Shown here: positions 38,841-48,400 of the stretch, in pieces
Numbering within the stretch: the first letter of the stretch is position 1
Layout: each line of letters begins with the position of its first letter
Source: Halobacillus sp. Marseille-Q1614
GTDB taxonomy: Bacteria > Bacillota > Bacilli > Bacillales > Halobacillaceae
Reading direction: 5' to 3'
NCBI RefSeq assembly: GCF_902809865.1
Contig: NZ_CADDWH010000001.1
Coordinates: forward strand, 3,100,001 to 3,164,000
DNA: 64,000 bases
Made by a program: the position numbers and the translations under genes
The notes under the pieces: model-generated
The model's database searches: none
The model's input: the letters and a program-made list of their open reading frames with translations, nothing else
What the model was told of the DNA's origin: nothing

Positions 38841-39155
38841 GTTTAATTTGTACAATCTCCTACACTGCGGGGTTCCCAGGTGCTTTTGTATCACTGTATG
38901 ACTATTATCTAAATGGCATTCAACTGTGAGATAACTGTTCGGCAGCCAGGGGTTACGGGGCATTGCAACTACAGCTATCTTTACTTTTATCGCTTGATTT
39001 AACAAAGAACTTACAGCAGCCGGAAGTTCTTTGTTTATTTATAGGCCCTGTTATACGACATTTTATACTAAGAGGAGAGGCAGCCGTTAGACGCTGGTTT
39101 AACATTATGTAAAAGCCCTTTATAAATGGTATGGCAGGATTTCATCTAAAATAGA
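38841..39155. other. Unassigned intergenic stretch with an orphan hairpin
   Basis: About 315 bp between the tRNA operon and yabR. I recognise no gene. A hairpin AACAAAGAACTT...AAGTTCTTTGTT followed by TATTTAT (about 38999-39038) looks like a terminator facing plus but has no gene in front of it. The rest shows no coding signal. Confidence 0.5.
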
Positions 39156-39189
39156 AAAAGCAGATCAGGAAAGTTCCTGATCTGCTTTT
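39156..39189 (-). terminator. yabR terminator
   Basis: 15-bp stem containing AAGCAGATCAGGA with a 4-nt loop and TTTTTCTAT on the minus strand; it lies 41 bp after the yabR stop. Confidence 0.85.
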
Positions 39190-39230
39190 ATATAAACGTG
39201 CATCTTTTACTCATTGTCTTAGACAGCAAG

Positions 39231-39620
39231 CTATCCTCTTTTAGCACCTCGACCCCCACGTTTGGTCTCGGTTTGCTTCTTCAGTGATGCTAAGCGGTCT
39301 TCGCTATCCTTCAGAAAGTTATTCATTTTCTGTTCGAATGACTCTACTGGTTTACGAGGCTTCTTAGGTGCACGACGACCATAGTTCTCTTTTGCTTTTT
39401 TAATGGATAAGCCAATCTTACCATCGTCTCCGACATTAATTACCTTAACGTCAACTTGGTCACCTTGGCTAAGGTGTTCATTAATGTCTTTGACATAGTT
39501 GTCGGCAACTTCACTAATGTGAACAAGACCCGTCTTGCCGTCTGGAAGCTCCACGAACGCTCCAAAATTAGTGATACCAGTTACCTTACCTTGTAGCTTG
39601 CTGCCTACTTCAATTGACAT
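39231..39620 (-). CDS. yabR: S1 RNA-binding domain protein YabR
   Basis: 129 residues. One S1 domain occupies residues 3-74 (GSKLQGKVTGITNFGAFVEL, GLVHISEVA, VKVINVGDDGKIGLSIKKA), followed by a basic, Arg/Lys/Gly-rich tail (RGGRGAKRG). This is the general stress protein 13/YabR family; binding to RNA or the ribosome is expected, but no specific role is known. It follows divIC with about 75 bp between, and the ribosome site is AAGGAGGAG. Confidence 0.92.
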   Translation of the reverse strand: MSIEVGSKLQGKVTGITNFGAFVELPDGKTGLVHISEVADNYVKDINEHLSQGDQVDVKVINVGDDGKIGLSIKKAKENYGRRAPKKPRKPVESFEQKMNNFLKDSEDRLASLKKQTETKRGGRGAKRG

Positions 39621-39694
39621 AAAAAAAATGCTCCTCCTTAGATTTCGATAAAAATATCCTTCTTATCTATTATATATAGGTTTTCAAAAAGGTG

Positions 39695-40072
39695 TCAATA
39701 CGAAGGATCATCATTTGGCATTTTAAAGATAATTTCGTTATCTTTGGAGAAGAAATAATTCGAACGAGCGATTTGCAGGACATATTCTTCATTGTTCAAC
39801 AATTCAATCTCTTCCTTCAGGTTCTTCTCTTCCAGCTTCAGTTGATCCATCTCTGCCTGCAGCTTCTGGTACTCTTCTACTTTTTCAGCATGAAGCACCC
39901 GCTGCTGGAAATGGTAATAAGTCATAGAGCCAGCGAATATAACGACTAAAAGGCTAAATAACATGATGCGGCGAATCAAGCGTTTCTTTTTTCGATTGTG
40001 CCGTTCCATCTGCGCATCGTAGTGTTTCATGTATGTAGAATCTAAGCGGGCGACGGACTCTTTTTCTGCCAT
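39695..40072 (-). CDS. divIC: Cell division protein DivIC
   Basis: FtsB-like bitopic divisome protein that forms a complex with FtsL and DivIB. 125 residues: a basic cytoplasmic N-terminus (KKKRLIRR), one membrane segment (about 37-56), an extracytoplasmic coiled coil (about 60-95), and a short conserved tail with YVLQIARSNYFFSK. The ribosome site GAGGAGG is 9 nt before the ATG. It is part of the yabP-yabQ-divIC-yabR series. Confidence 0.94.
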   Translation of the reverse strand: MAEKESVARLDSTYMKHYDAQMERHNRKKKRLIRRIMLFSLLVVIFAGSMTYYHFQQRVLHAEKVEEYQKLQAEMDQLKLEEKNLKEEIELLNNEEYVLQIARSNYFFSKDNEIIFKMPNDDPSY

Positions 40073-40126
40073 GTAATTAGACCTCCTCGGTCACGCGTAG
40101 CTCAAGCGCTTGTAAAGGCGCTTTGG

Positions 40127-40717
40127 CTAATCGTTTTTCTTTTTCCATTTATTACTTAATGTATTCTTTATCTTAACCCAAAATCCTGCTCCTTTGTGCA
40201 AGTAATTTTGAATTTTTTCCGGTAATAGCCTCCAAATCATCCGAAAAACCAGCATTAACGGAGTAAAAACGACAAGAAGCACTATATAAATACCCTTATA
40301 TAATATACGATAAACCAAAAAACCGACATTTTTCAAGAGGATCAGCACACCCACGACAGGCAGGTAGATTAATATGCGTAAAATCCGCTTAATTAGTCTA
40401 AAAAGTGCGGTCACAAGCCTGATGCTCAACTCAAGCGTTTTCTGATACAAGTTTTGAAACAATGCCCTGTACGCTGAATAACCGCATAAAATCGCTACAA
40501 AAACATATACACGGATTTCTCCAAAATTGACGAGATACAGGATATAAAAAAGAAAGGCAGCCTGGGAGATCCAAAAGGCAGGCTGCCACAGAAATTCTAG
40601 CCAGCTTCTTTGATTTCTGTTACGAAAAAGACGGTTGAAGGTGTCTATTGCAGCCCCAATATACACCCCGCCGGCCAGCATAGAGATCATCGTCATAAAC
40701 TGTGTCGTCAGCGTCAT
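40127..40717 (-). CDS. yabQ: Spore cortex biosynthesis protein YabQ
   Basis: 196 residues with several membrane segments (about 7-27, 40-60, 66-85, 113-135, 140-160) and a basic cytoplasmic tail ending KNTLSNKWKKKND. In B. subtilis YabQ sits in the outer forespore membrane and is needed for cortex formation under sigma-E. The ATG overlaps the yabP stop by 4 bp (ATGA), so the two are coupled. Confidence 0.92.
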   Translation of the reverse strand: MTLTTQFMTMISMLAGGVYIGAAIDTFNRLFRNRNQRSWLEFLWQPAFWISQAAFLFYILYLVNFGEIRVYVFVAILCGYSAYRALFQNLYQKTLELSIRLVTALFRLIKRILRILIYLPVVGVLILLKNVGFLVYRILYKGIYIVLLVVFTPLMLVFRMIWRLLPEKIQNYLHKGAGFWVKIKNTLSNKWKKKND

Positions 40718-41019
40718 TTGAACAGCTTGCTAAATAACCCTTTAGCTTTCTCCCCGTGGTTCTCATCTAAATATGTCATCTCATAGACTCGTCCTTTAAT
40801 AGCCACCTCTCCGTCATCTAAGTTCAGGTTTTTCATCTGCAGGTTCTCCCCGCGGATCACTAAGTACCCCATATTAGTCTGTAAAAGAAACTCTTCGCTG
40901 TCGAAGCTGTCCACTTCTTTAACCCCTGTAATCTCGACGTTTCGACGGCTCCATATTTTCACATTATGCTCTGGCTGCTGTCTGTTGCTGCCACTCATAT
41001 TTTTATCGTAATATTCCAT
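40714..41019 (-). CDS. yabP: Sporulation protein YabP
   Basis: 101 residues of the YabP/YqfC family (KIWSRRNVEITGVKEVDSFD, TNMGYLVIRGENL), a mostly beta protein needed with YabQ in the mother cell. I start at the ATG 41017-41019, with AAGGAGG 9-10 nt before it; a TTG two codons upstream is too close to that site. A possible sigma-E -10 (CATAGCTT) lies about 15 bp upstream of the ribosome site; the match is weak. Confidence 0.92.
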   Translation of the reverse strand: MEYYDKNMSGSNRQQPEHNVKIWSRRNVEITGVKEVDSFDSEEFLLQTNMGYLVIRGENLQMKNLNLDDGEVAIKGRVYEMTYLDENHGEKAKGLFSKLFK

Positions 41020-41212
41020 TTTCAAAAGCCTCCTTCTCTAGTACAAGCTATGAGAAAAAGGCTTGAAATAGAACGCGCCCAGTTACAAAAAGACGTTAAT
41101 CGTTGAACTGAGATAGAAAAACAAGGAGTGCTGCGAGACTTCCGCTTAAAAAAAGGGCGATCCGAGACGCCACAGCGTGGTTTTCTCTAGCAGGCTCCCC
41201 TATATAGCCTAT

Positions 41213-41243
41213 AAAAACACCGCCTCCCATTATGGCAAGACGG
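41213..41243 (-). terminator. Terminator after rqcP
   Basis: Imperfect G/C-rich stem (CCGTCTTGCC against GGGAGGCGG) with TTTTT on the minus strand, separating rqcP from yabP. Confidence 0.7.
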
Positions 41244-41253
41244 CTTCTTCGCT

Positions 41254-41514
41254 TTAACTGTTCACAGGCTCTTCTTTTTTAATTTCATAAAGCATCGCAG
41301 CTTCATCTTTTTTCACATTTTCTTTGAGCGATTTCACTTCAATCGTCAGGATTTTCTGCCCGAATTGAATGACCAGCTCATCACCGACAGCTACATTTGT
41401 TGCCGCTTTACTGGCATTTCCGTTTATTTTAATCCTGCCCTGGTCGGCTACTTCTTTGGCTAATGTACGACGCTTGATTAATCGTGAATTCTTCAAAAAT
41501 TTATCTAACCGCAT
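41254..41514 (-). CDS. rqcP: S4-domain RNA-binding protein RqcP (YabO)
   Basis: 86 residues. The S4 domain is visible in MRLDKFLKNSRLIKRRTLAKEVADQGRIKINGN without a break, and the length matches B. subtilis YabO. RqcP binds the stalled 50S subunit and helps RqcH add alanine tails in ribosome-associated quality control (family knowledge). It begins 2 bp after the yabN stop in the yabM-yabN-rqcP operon. Confidence 0.93.
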   Translation of the reverse strand: MRLDKFLKNSRLIKRRTLAKEVADQGRIKINGNASKAATNVAVGDELVIQFGQKILTIEVKSLKENVKKDEAAMLYEIKKEEPVNS

Positions 41515-41516
41515 CG

Positions 41517-42974
41517 TTACTCTCCTTTATTGTTAAGTTTCGCTTTTACCCATAATTCTTCAAGTTCATCTAGTGTATAATCGTTTAGAATTTTTCCAGC
41601 TTGAACGGCTTGTTTTTCCATCGAAGAAAATCTGCTTCGAAACTTCTGGTTCGTCCGCTGAAGGGCGGTTTCCCCGTTAATCTTATAATGACGCGCCAAG
41701 TTTACAATTGCAAATAACCAGTCTCCAAATTCCTTTTCCATCTCCTCAAAGTCATTCTTCTTCTGAGCTTCCAGAAATTCTTCCCATTCTTCTTCTACTT
41801 TATCTTTTACAGATTCGACATCATCCCAATCAAATCCTACTTTGGCTGCTTTTTTCTGTAATTCTTCAGCCTGCAGCATGGCAGGAAAGCTTTGGGGCAC
41901 ATCATCGAGCTTAGATTCAGGCTGCTGATCTCCTTTTTCCTGTTTCTTAATCTCCTCCCAATTGGCTAAGACTTGTTCGGCATCCTCGGCCTGCACCTCT
42001 CCAAATACGTGGGGATGCCTGCGAATCATTTTATCTGTCACCGATTGTATGACATCATCGATTGTAAAAAAGCCGTCGTCCTCACCAATTTGATTGTGAA
42101 GCATCACCTGCAGGAGTACATCTCCGAGTTCTTCGACCATGTGCTCATCGTCCAGGCGATTCACCGCGTCTATAAATTCATACGCTTCCTCAATCAAATA
42201 CTTTCTTAAAGATTCGTGGGTTTGTTTCTGGTCCCATGGGCAGCCGCCCGGTCCGCGCAAATCCCTGATAACTTCTCTTAACCGGAAAAACTGGTGATTC
42301 AGCTTTTCCTTGTCTGCTGGTGCGATATAGACACTCGTTAAGTTATCGACTTTAACCGCACGGTCCAATTCTTCCAGCGTCACGTGTATAACCTCTTCTT
42401 CCCTGCTTCCAGCCGCTCTTACGACCACTGCCGGGTGCTTAGGAGACAGATCTTCAAGCAAGGTAAGCTTTACCTCTGAGGCGATCATAGCATCATACAC
42501 CTGGCAAAATACGATATGATTTTGAAACTGCAGCTCTTCGCGTTTAAAAGCCGTCGCATCGATAAACTGGAAACCTTCGATCGGATCTATTTTTAGTGCT
42601 GTAAATACGTCATCGAGATAGCTGTGACCTCCTTGAAGCTCTACTTCCAGGTCTTCCCTTTCCAGCAGCAGCTGGACTGTCCGTTCTGCCAGCATTGGAT
42701 GCCCGGGAACAGCGTACATGACATCCTGTGTTGAAGCTTTTTCTATGAGCGTTTGAACGATGCTTTCGTACACTTGTTCAAACTGGTCGTTCTGTTCATA
42801 GACCTTATCAAAGCTTCGAAAAGTCACTCCTTCCTCATCGAGCGCCTTAACCGCTGGATGATCGAGTGTCCGTACGAATATGTTGTCTGAATGACTTTTG
42901 AGCTTTCGGTAAACACCGAGGGAAAGCTGATCAAGATCTCCAGCCCCTAAACCAATCACAGTAATTTTATTCAT
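41517..42974 (-). CDS. yabN: Tetrapyrrole methylase-MazG fusion YabN
   Basis: 485 residues. An N-terminal tetrapyrrole methylase-like domain (1-225, starting ITVIGLGAGDLDQL with SAM-loop glycines) is joined to a MazG nucleotide pyrophosphohydrolase (about 245-480). The first MazG helix has the metal-binding EEAYEFIDA and EELGD acidic pattern; a second, more degenerate unit follows (EEWEEFLEA, EFGDWLFAIVNLARH). The role is probably nucleotide clean-up; the methylase activity is untested. It overlaps yabM by 4 bp (ATGA). Confidence 0.93.
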   Translation of the reverse strand: MNKITVIGLGAGDLDQLSLGVYRKLKSHSDNIFVRTLDHPAVKALDEEGVTFRSFDKVYEQNDQFEQVYESIVQTLIEKASTQDVMYAVPGHPMLAERTVQLLLEREDLEVELQGGHSYLDDVFTALKIDPIEGFQFIDATAFKREELQFQNHIVFCQVYDAMIASEVKLTLLEDLSPKHPAVVVRAAGSREEEVIHVTLEELDRAVKVDNLTSVYIAPADKEKLNHQFFRLREVIRDLRGPGGCPWDQKQTHESLRKYLIEEAYEFIDAVNRLDDEHMVEELGDVLLQVMLHNQIGEDDGFFTIDDVIQSVTDKMIRRHPHVFGEVQAEDAEQVLANWEEIKKQEKGDQQPESKLDDVPQSFPAMLQAEELQKKAAKVGFDWDDVESVKDKVEEEWEEFLEAQKKNDFEEMEKEFGDWLFAIVNLARHYKINGETALQRTNQKFRSRFSSMEKQAVQAGKILNDYTLDELEELWVKAKLNNKGE

Positions 42975-44551
42975 AATTCCCTTCCTTTCGGTAATAATTT
43001 CACGAGCCAGTCTCTAAAAGGGAGAGACTCCAGTTCCTTTTGCTCAAGCGCCCCCAGCCAAATCAGCAGGATGAGGTAAACAGCTGCTCCAGACCCGATC
43101 ATAATTAATAGGGAAACGAGAAGAGCCAGCCGGTGTTCAACAAACGCAAGCAAAGGAGACAATACGATTAGAAATAATACCATCCCAGATAAAGCTCCAG
43201 CCATTCCTTTCCACGGCAGACGGCTCCAATGCTTAAGTGGAAAGTCACGATTAAGTAAAAGTAAATAAGCTCCCGTGACAAACGCAGCTGCTCCTATAGA
43301 ACCGATCGCTGCCCCTGACTCTTTAAACAGAGGAATCAAGGATATATTCAGACCGGCTTTCATGAAAACAGCCAACAGGATAACAAAGGCTGTATGTCCT
43401 GTGAAGCCGAGCCCTTGCAGCACAGAACTTAAAGTAATCGCCAGTGAACTGAAAATAATGACCACCATTAAGATCCGTAATGAATCCGTGCCTGCTGTAT
43501 CCTGAAATAACAAAGAGTTCACAGCGGGAAACAGCACAATTAATCCAGCTGCTGCCCCTGCGGCCACTAATAAACTGTATTTCACAGCGCCAAAGATATA
43601 TTTTTGTACCTGGAGCGGATCCTTCTGCAGCCTTTTCCTCGTTACTGAAGGCACGAGGGCTAATGCCAGAGACGAAGCCAATACAGTACCTAATTGAATA
43701 AGCGGCTGGCCGCGGTCAAATACCCCTTTTGCCACTCTAGCTTCCTCAACCCTAAAGCCTGCTCTTTCTAAATAAGAAACGAGAGAAAGGGAGTCGACAA
43801 ACTGGAAAAACAGCAGAAGCATATAATTTAACGAAATAAACAGCCCGTAGAATAAAATCGGCCGTACGTAGGACACCTTCGATTTATGGGATTCGGCAAA
43901 CGGAGGTTTTTCCTGACGAAGCCAGAGGACCCATAATACAATGGCAGCGGCTAACGTTCCTAAAATGGAAGACCATGCACCACCTACACCGATATCGTAA
44001 AGCTCGCCTGTCCGTGAAGCATACAGCGCCGTTGCGATAATCACGATGACCCTTACTGTCTGTTCCGTCACTTGGGAAACAGCCGTCGGTTCCATTATTC
44101 CTTTTCCTTGAAATACACCTCTTAGAACTGAGGTAAAAGGTATAAATAAAAACACACAAAATGCTCCCCGCAGCGATGGAACAAGTTGTTCATCGCCCAT
44201 GATTTGAGCAATCTGTTCGGCCTGCGTGAAACCTGTAAGAAATATAATCCCGCAAATAGCAAGGACCCACGAGAAAATTGGTATGTAAAAAGCCTGTATC
44301 GACAACTTCATCCCTTCTTCATGTAAGTCAGAGACAAGCCGTGAGATCGCTACAGGAAATCCGTATAGTGACAATATTAAAGCCATTCCCAAGATGGGAT
44401 AGACCTGCTGATAAATATAAAACCCTACATCTCCCGCAATGTTCTGTAAGGGGATGCGATAGCCTGCACTTAAAATTTTGCCGGCCAGCCCCGAGAGTGT
44501 AAGTAAAAATGCCCCCTTCACCAATCGATGGGACGCGTTAGAATGTTCCAT
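42971..44551 (-). CDS. yabM: MOP-family polysaccharide flippase-like protein YabM
   Basis: 526 residues with about 14 hydrophobic segments, the MurJ/SpoVB-like organisation (LVKGAFLLTLSGLAGKIL at the N-terminus). Relatives move lipid-linked sugars across the membrane; the substrate of YabM is unknown. I start at the ATG 44549-44551 with GGAAGGA upstream; a GTG five codons earlier overlaps that site. First gene after the spoVT terminator. Confidence 0.9.
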   Translation of the reverse strand: MEHSNASHRLVKGAFLLTLSGLAGKILSAGYRIPLQNIAGDVGFYIYQQVYPILGMALILSLYGFPVAISRLVSDLHEEGMKLSIQAFYIPIFSWVLAICGIIFLTGFTQAEQIAQIMGDEQLVPSLRGAFCVFLFIPFTSVLRGVFQGKGIMEPTAVSQVTEQTVRVIVIIATALYASRTGELYDIGVGGAWSSILGTLAAAIVLWVLWLRQEKPPFAESHKSKVSYVRPILFYGLFISLNYMLLLFFQFVDSLSLVSYLERAGFRVEEARVAKGVFDRGQPLIQLGTVLASSLALALVPSVTRKRLQKDPLQVQKYIFGAVKYSLLVAAGAAAGLIVLFPAVNSLLFQDTAGTDSLRILMVVIIFSSLAITLSSVLQGLGFTGHTAFVILLAVFMKAGLNISLIPLFKESGAAIGSIGAAAFVTGAYLLLLNRDFPLKHWSRLPWKGMAGALSGMVLFLIVLSPLLAFVEHRLALLVSLLIMIGSGAAVYLILLIWLGALEQKELESLPFRDWLVKLLPKGREL

Positions 44552-44601
44552 GACCGATCCTTCCACCTAGCGTAATAAGTTCCCCCATTATAGCACAAAA
44601 G

Positions 44602-44629
44602 AAGCCAGATCTCTTGATAGACCTGGCTT
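44602..44629 (-). terminator. spoVT terminator
   Basis: Stem AAGCCAGG-TCT / AGA-TCTGGCTT with a short loop, followed by CTTTTGT on the minus strand, just after the spoVT stop. Confidence 0.75.
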
Positions 44630-44634
44630 TTCCC

Positions 44635-45171
44635 TTACTCCATCTGCTTGGCAAGAAACTGTGCGGCTGTTTGAATGGCTTTACTGTAATTTTCGTCGAT
44701 TGGAGAACCCTCTTTATTAAAGACGGCTACACAGCCTATCGGATCACCCTGCGCGATAATAGGATAAATAATATAAGAGATAACGTCCACTTCTTGATCG
44801 CGAACTAACTCAATTGGCTGCGGATGCTTTTCAGATACTTCGGTCCGCTTATCCATTACCTGCTCTACTGTCTGACCAATTTGGCGGTTTAAGTAAGACT
44901 TTTTAGACTCTCCAGCTACCGCAATAAACTCATCACGGTCACAGATAAGTACAGGAACGTTTAGTGAATCATATAAAGCCTCTGCATATTCTTTTGCAAA
45001 ATCGCCTAATTCATTAATAGGAGAATATTTCTTTAAGATAACTTCACCTTCGCGATCTACAAATATTTCAAGAGGATCTCCCTCCCTGATGCGAAGTGTG
45101 CGGCGAATTTCTTTAGGAATTACGACACGTCCTAGATCATCGATACGACGTACAATACCAGTTGCTTTCAT
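44635..45171 (-). CDS. spoVT: Stage V sporulation regulator SpoVT
   Basis: AbrB-type transcription factor that tunes sigma-G genes in the forespore. 178 residues. The N-terminal swapped-hairpin domain (1-50) reads ATGIVRRIDDLGRVVIPKEI and REGDPLEIFVDREGEVILKKY. The C-terminal GAF domain (about 55-178) probably binds a small ligand. A sigma-G promoter lies upstream, consistent with its known control. Confidence 0.96.
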   Translation of the reverse strand: MKATGIVRRIDDLGRVVIPKEIRRTLRIREGDPLEIFVDREGEVILKKYSPINELGDFAKEYAEALYDSLNVPVLICDRDEFIAVAGESKKSYLNRQIGQTVEQVMDKRTEVSEKHPQPIELVRDQEVDVISYIIYPIIAQGDPIGCVAVFNKEGSPIDENYSKAIQTAAQFLAKQME

Positions 45172-45252
45172 TCCAATGCTGCCTCCCTTTCTTGGTGATC
45201 TATCCTTAATTATCCTGTTGAAAAGCGCATGCAGAATAACGGGTGATAAATA

Positions 45253-45282
45253 TAGTATGATACACCAAAAAAAACCTATTCA
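45253..45282 (-). promoter_or_regulatory. Predicted sigma-G promoter for spoVT
   Basis: Minus strand TGAATA (45277-45282), 17-bp spacer, CATACTA (45253-45259), a near-perfect match to the sigma-G consensus. Confidence 0.75.
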
Positions 45283-45327
45283 TAAAAAAATAAGAAAAAC
45301 AGAGGTTAATTGAGCATTTTGGAAAAT

Positions 45328-45364
45328 AAACAAGCGCCCTCTTATTTAAAGGGAGCGCTTGTTT
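45328..45364 (-). terminator. Hairpin between mfd and spoVT
   Basis: Stem AAACAAGCGCyCCT-type arms (AACAAGCGC/GCGCTTGTT) around an AT-rich loop, then TATTTT on the minus strand. It is symmetric enough to act in both directions. Confidence 0.65.
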
Positions 45365-45431
45365 ATTAATCTTAAGCTGCATCGAATGCCGCTTCTGGGT
45401 TTCTATCCTGTCACACGCAGTGATACCACGT

Positions 45432-45448
45432 AAAGCGAGCCATTTCCC
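45432..45448. repeat. Fragment of the palindromic intergenic repeat
   Basis: AAAGCGAGCCATTTCCC, identical to the right end of the element at 26650-26751. The left arm is not recognisable here. Confidence 0.6.
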
Positions 45449-45469
45449 AGCCTATCTTAATAAGGATGA

Positions 45470-48400
45470 TCAAACACTTGTTGCTTCACGGGTTAATTCA
45501 GGCAGTGTCTGAAGGAACTCTTCCACCATTGCATAGCGTTTCAGCTCAGTTTTCCGATCCCACGTAAATGTTACTTTTAACTGATTGTCCTCAGTACCAA
45601 GCTGAATCATCCGGCCAAATTTATTCGCATATTCGAATAGTTTAGCTCCGTCAATTGTCTGGCTTTGCGAAGTTTCCATCAGCAGTACCATTTTTCTCTT
45701 CTTCTCTGAAATAGATTCAATACGAGCTTTCTTTGCAAAATATTTAAGAGAGGAAACCGTAATCAAGTTCTCTACCTCTTCAGGATAGTCCCCGAAACGA
45801 TCAATCAATTCATCGCGGATATCGTGAATATCTTCGATCGATTCAATCGCCTGGAATTGTTTATACATATCGATTTTTTGTTTTTCATCAGAAATATACT
45901 CATCCGGAATATAGGCATCGATTTTCAGATCAAGTTCGGTTTGGAAAGGCTGGATGGCTTCCGGCTCTTTCCCTTGCCTTTTCGCTTCAATCGCATCTTT
46001 TAACATTTGAGAGTACATGTCAAAACCAACGGAATCGATAAATCCGTGCTGCTGGGCGCCTAACAGATTACCGGCTCCCCGGATCGAGAGGTCGCGCATG
46101 GCAATCTTAAACCCCGAACCTAACTCGGTGAATTCCTTAATCGCCTGCAGACGCTTTTCGGCCACCTCTGTCAGCACTTTATCTTTCTGATAGGTAAAGT
46201 ACGCATAGGCCACCCGGTTCGAACGTCCGACTCTTCCACGCAGCTGATAAAGCTGGCTGAGGCCCATTCTGTCAGCGTCATAAACGATCAGCGTATTAAC
46301 GTTTGGTATATCGACACCTGTTTCGATAATCGTCGTGCTTACAAGGACATCGAACTCTCCTTCCAAGAAGGAAAACATCACATTTTCAAGCTCAGTCTCA
46401 TTCATCTGCCCATGAGCAAACGCTACTCTCGCTTCAGGTACAAGGGCCGAGATCTCCTGAGACATGCGCTCGATATTTTCTACACGGTTAAACAGGAAGA
46501 AAACCTGGCCTCCCCGAGCCATTTCCCGCTCGACAGCCTCTCTCATAAAGACAGGGTTATACTCAAGCACATACGTCTGAATCGGGAATCTGTTTTCCGG
46601 CGGAGTTTCGATCACCGACAGATCACGGACTCCAAGCATCGACATGTGCAGCGTTCTTGGGATCGGTGTAGCCGTTAACGTCAGGACATCGACATTAGAC
46701 TTCAGCTGCTTAATTTTTTCCTTATGCTTCACGCCAAACCGCTGTTCTTCATCGACAATCAATAAGCCCAAGTCTTTAAACTGAATGTCTTTGGACAGAA
46801 TTCGGTGCGTACCGACGACAATATCGACAAGTCCTTTACGGAGCCGGTCCGTCGTTTCTTTTTGCTGCTTTTTCGTTCTAAAACGGCTTAAAAGTCCGAT
46901 ATTAATGCCAAAATCCTGGAATCGTTCCTGCAGGGTCTCGAAGTGCTGCTGGGCAAGGATCGTCGTAGGGACGAGCAGAGCAACCTGCTTTCCGTTTTCC
47001 ACTGCTTTAAATGCCGCACGGATCGCAACCTCTGTTTTGCCATATCCTACGTCACCACACAGCAGGCGGTCCATCGGGCGGATCCGCTGCATGTCTTCTT
47101 TAATCTCTTCTATACATCGTACCTGGTCCTCGGTTTCCTCATAAGGAAAGGCAGCTTCGAAATCGCGCTGCATCTCACCATCTTTTGAAAAAGCAAACCC
47201 TTTGGAGGCTTCACGCTCGGCATACAGCTGGATCAAATCATCTGCAATATCTTCAACGGATGACTGGACTTTGCGTTTCACCTTCGTCCACTCGCTGCCG
47301 CCCAGTTTATATACTTTTGGCTCTTTACCTTCTGAACCGACATACTTTTGGATAAGATCAATCTGATCAATCGGCACGAAAAGCTTATCATTGCCGGAGT
47401 ATTTTACCATAAGGAAATCCTTATGGGTGTCTCCGACTTTCAATGTTTCAATACCGATATATTTACCAATTCCATGGTTGGTGTGAACGACATAGTCGCC
47501 GACTTTTAACTCCTGGTAGTTTTTAATCCGCTCAGCATTCGTCATCTTCTGTTTTCGCTTCGGCTTAGCTGTACGCTTCTTAAACAGTTCTTTTTCCGTT
47601 AAGACCGCGAGCTTATGAAGCGGCCATTCAAACCCGCTGCTGATGTTCCCCTTAAGGACCACAGGGGTTTTTACAGGCAATGTAACGGATGCTTTAACTA
47701 CAGACGCTTCCATTCCATAATCAAGCAGAACAGAATGAACCTTCTCTGCTCTCGTATCGTCAGAAGCTAACACAATGACACTGTAACCCTGCTTCGCCCA
47801 GCGTTCCATTTCACTTTTCAATAAATTCATCTGTCCATGGAACTGCTGCATTTGGCGAGTTGATATATTTACAATGTTTTGCGGCTGGGTGTTTGGTATA
47901 TGACGCATAAAGACGGATAAATAAAGCTTAGGCTGCTTCATCTTTGCCCACGTGTCATGCCAGTCAAAGGAAATACGAAGACCGCGAACCAGCTGATTAA
48001 CTTCAAGCAGGCTGTTGTACCATTCGGCTTCTTCATGGTCGAGGCGCCCGGCCGTTTCATTAATCCGGCTCATCTCATCTAATACCATCAGCCCGTTCTC
48101 AGGCAGATAATCCAGCAGGCTTACCGGCTCTTCGTAAAAATAGCCAATATACTTATACAGCTCCTGAAAACGCTCGGCGTCTCTTAAACGGTCTATATCT
48201 CTCTCGATATGAGCGTTTAACGTCTCCTTCGCTTCGCTTTTAGATAGCTTCTTGAGAGATTCACTGAGAGCTCCTTCCAGCTTGTCTGCAGCCCTTGAAA
48301 AATCTTCGCTCGTCAGCAGCAGCTCCGTCGCAGGACCGATGCTGACTTCTTTTAACTTTTCATGGGAACGCTGGGTTTCTGAATCAAACGTTCGAATCGA

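Noticed and set aside
38796-39005. A 69-codon minus frame downstream of tRNA-Glu
   Set aside because: It ends in the tRNA-operon terminator palindrome and has no ribosome site or recognisable domain.
41044-41210. Possible further copy of the palindromic repeat between yabP and rqcP
   Set aside because: Some similar words occur (GAGACTTCCGC, GATCCGAGACGCC), but no paired arms and no AAAGCGAGC core.
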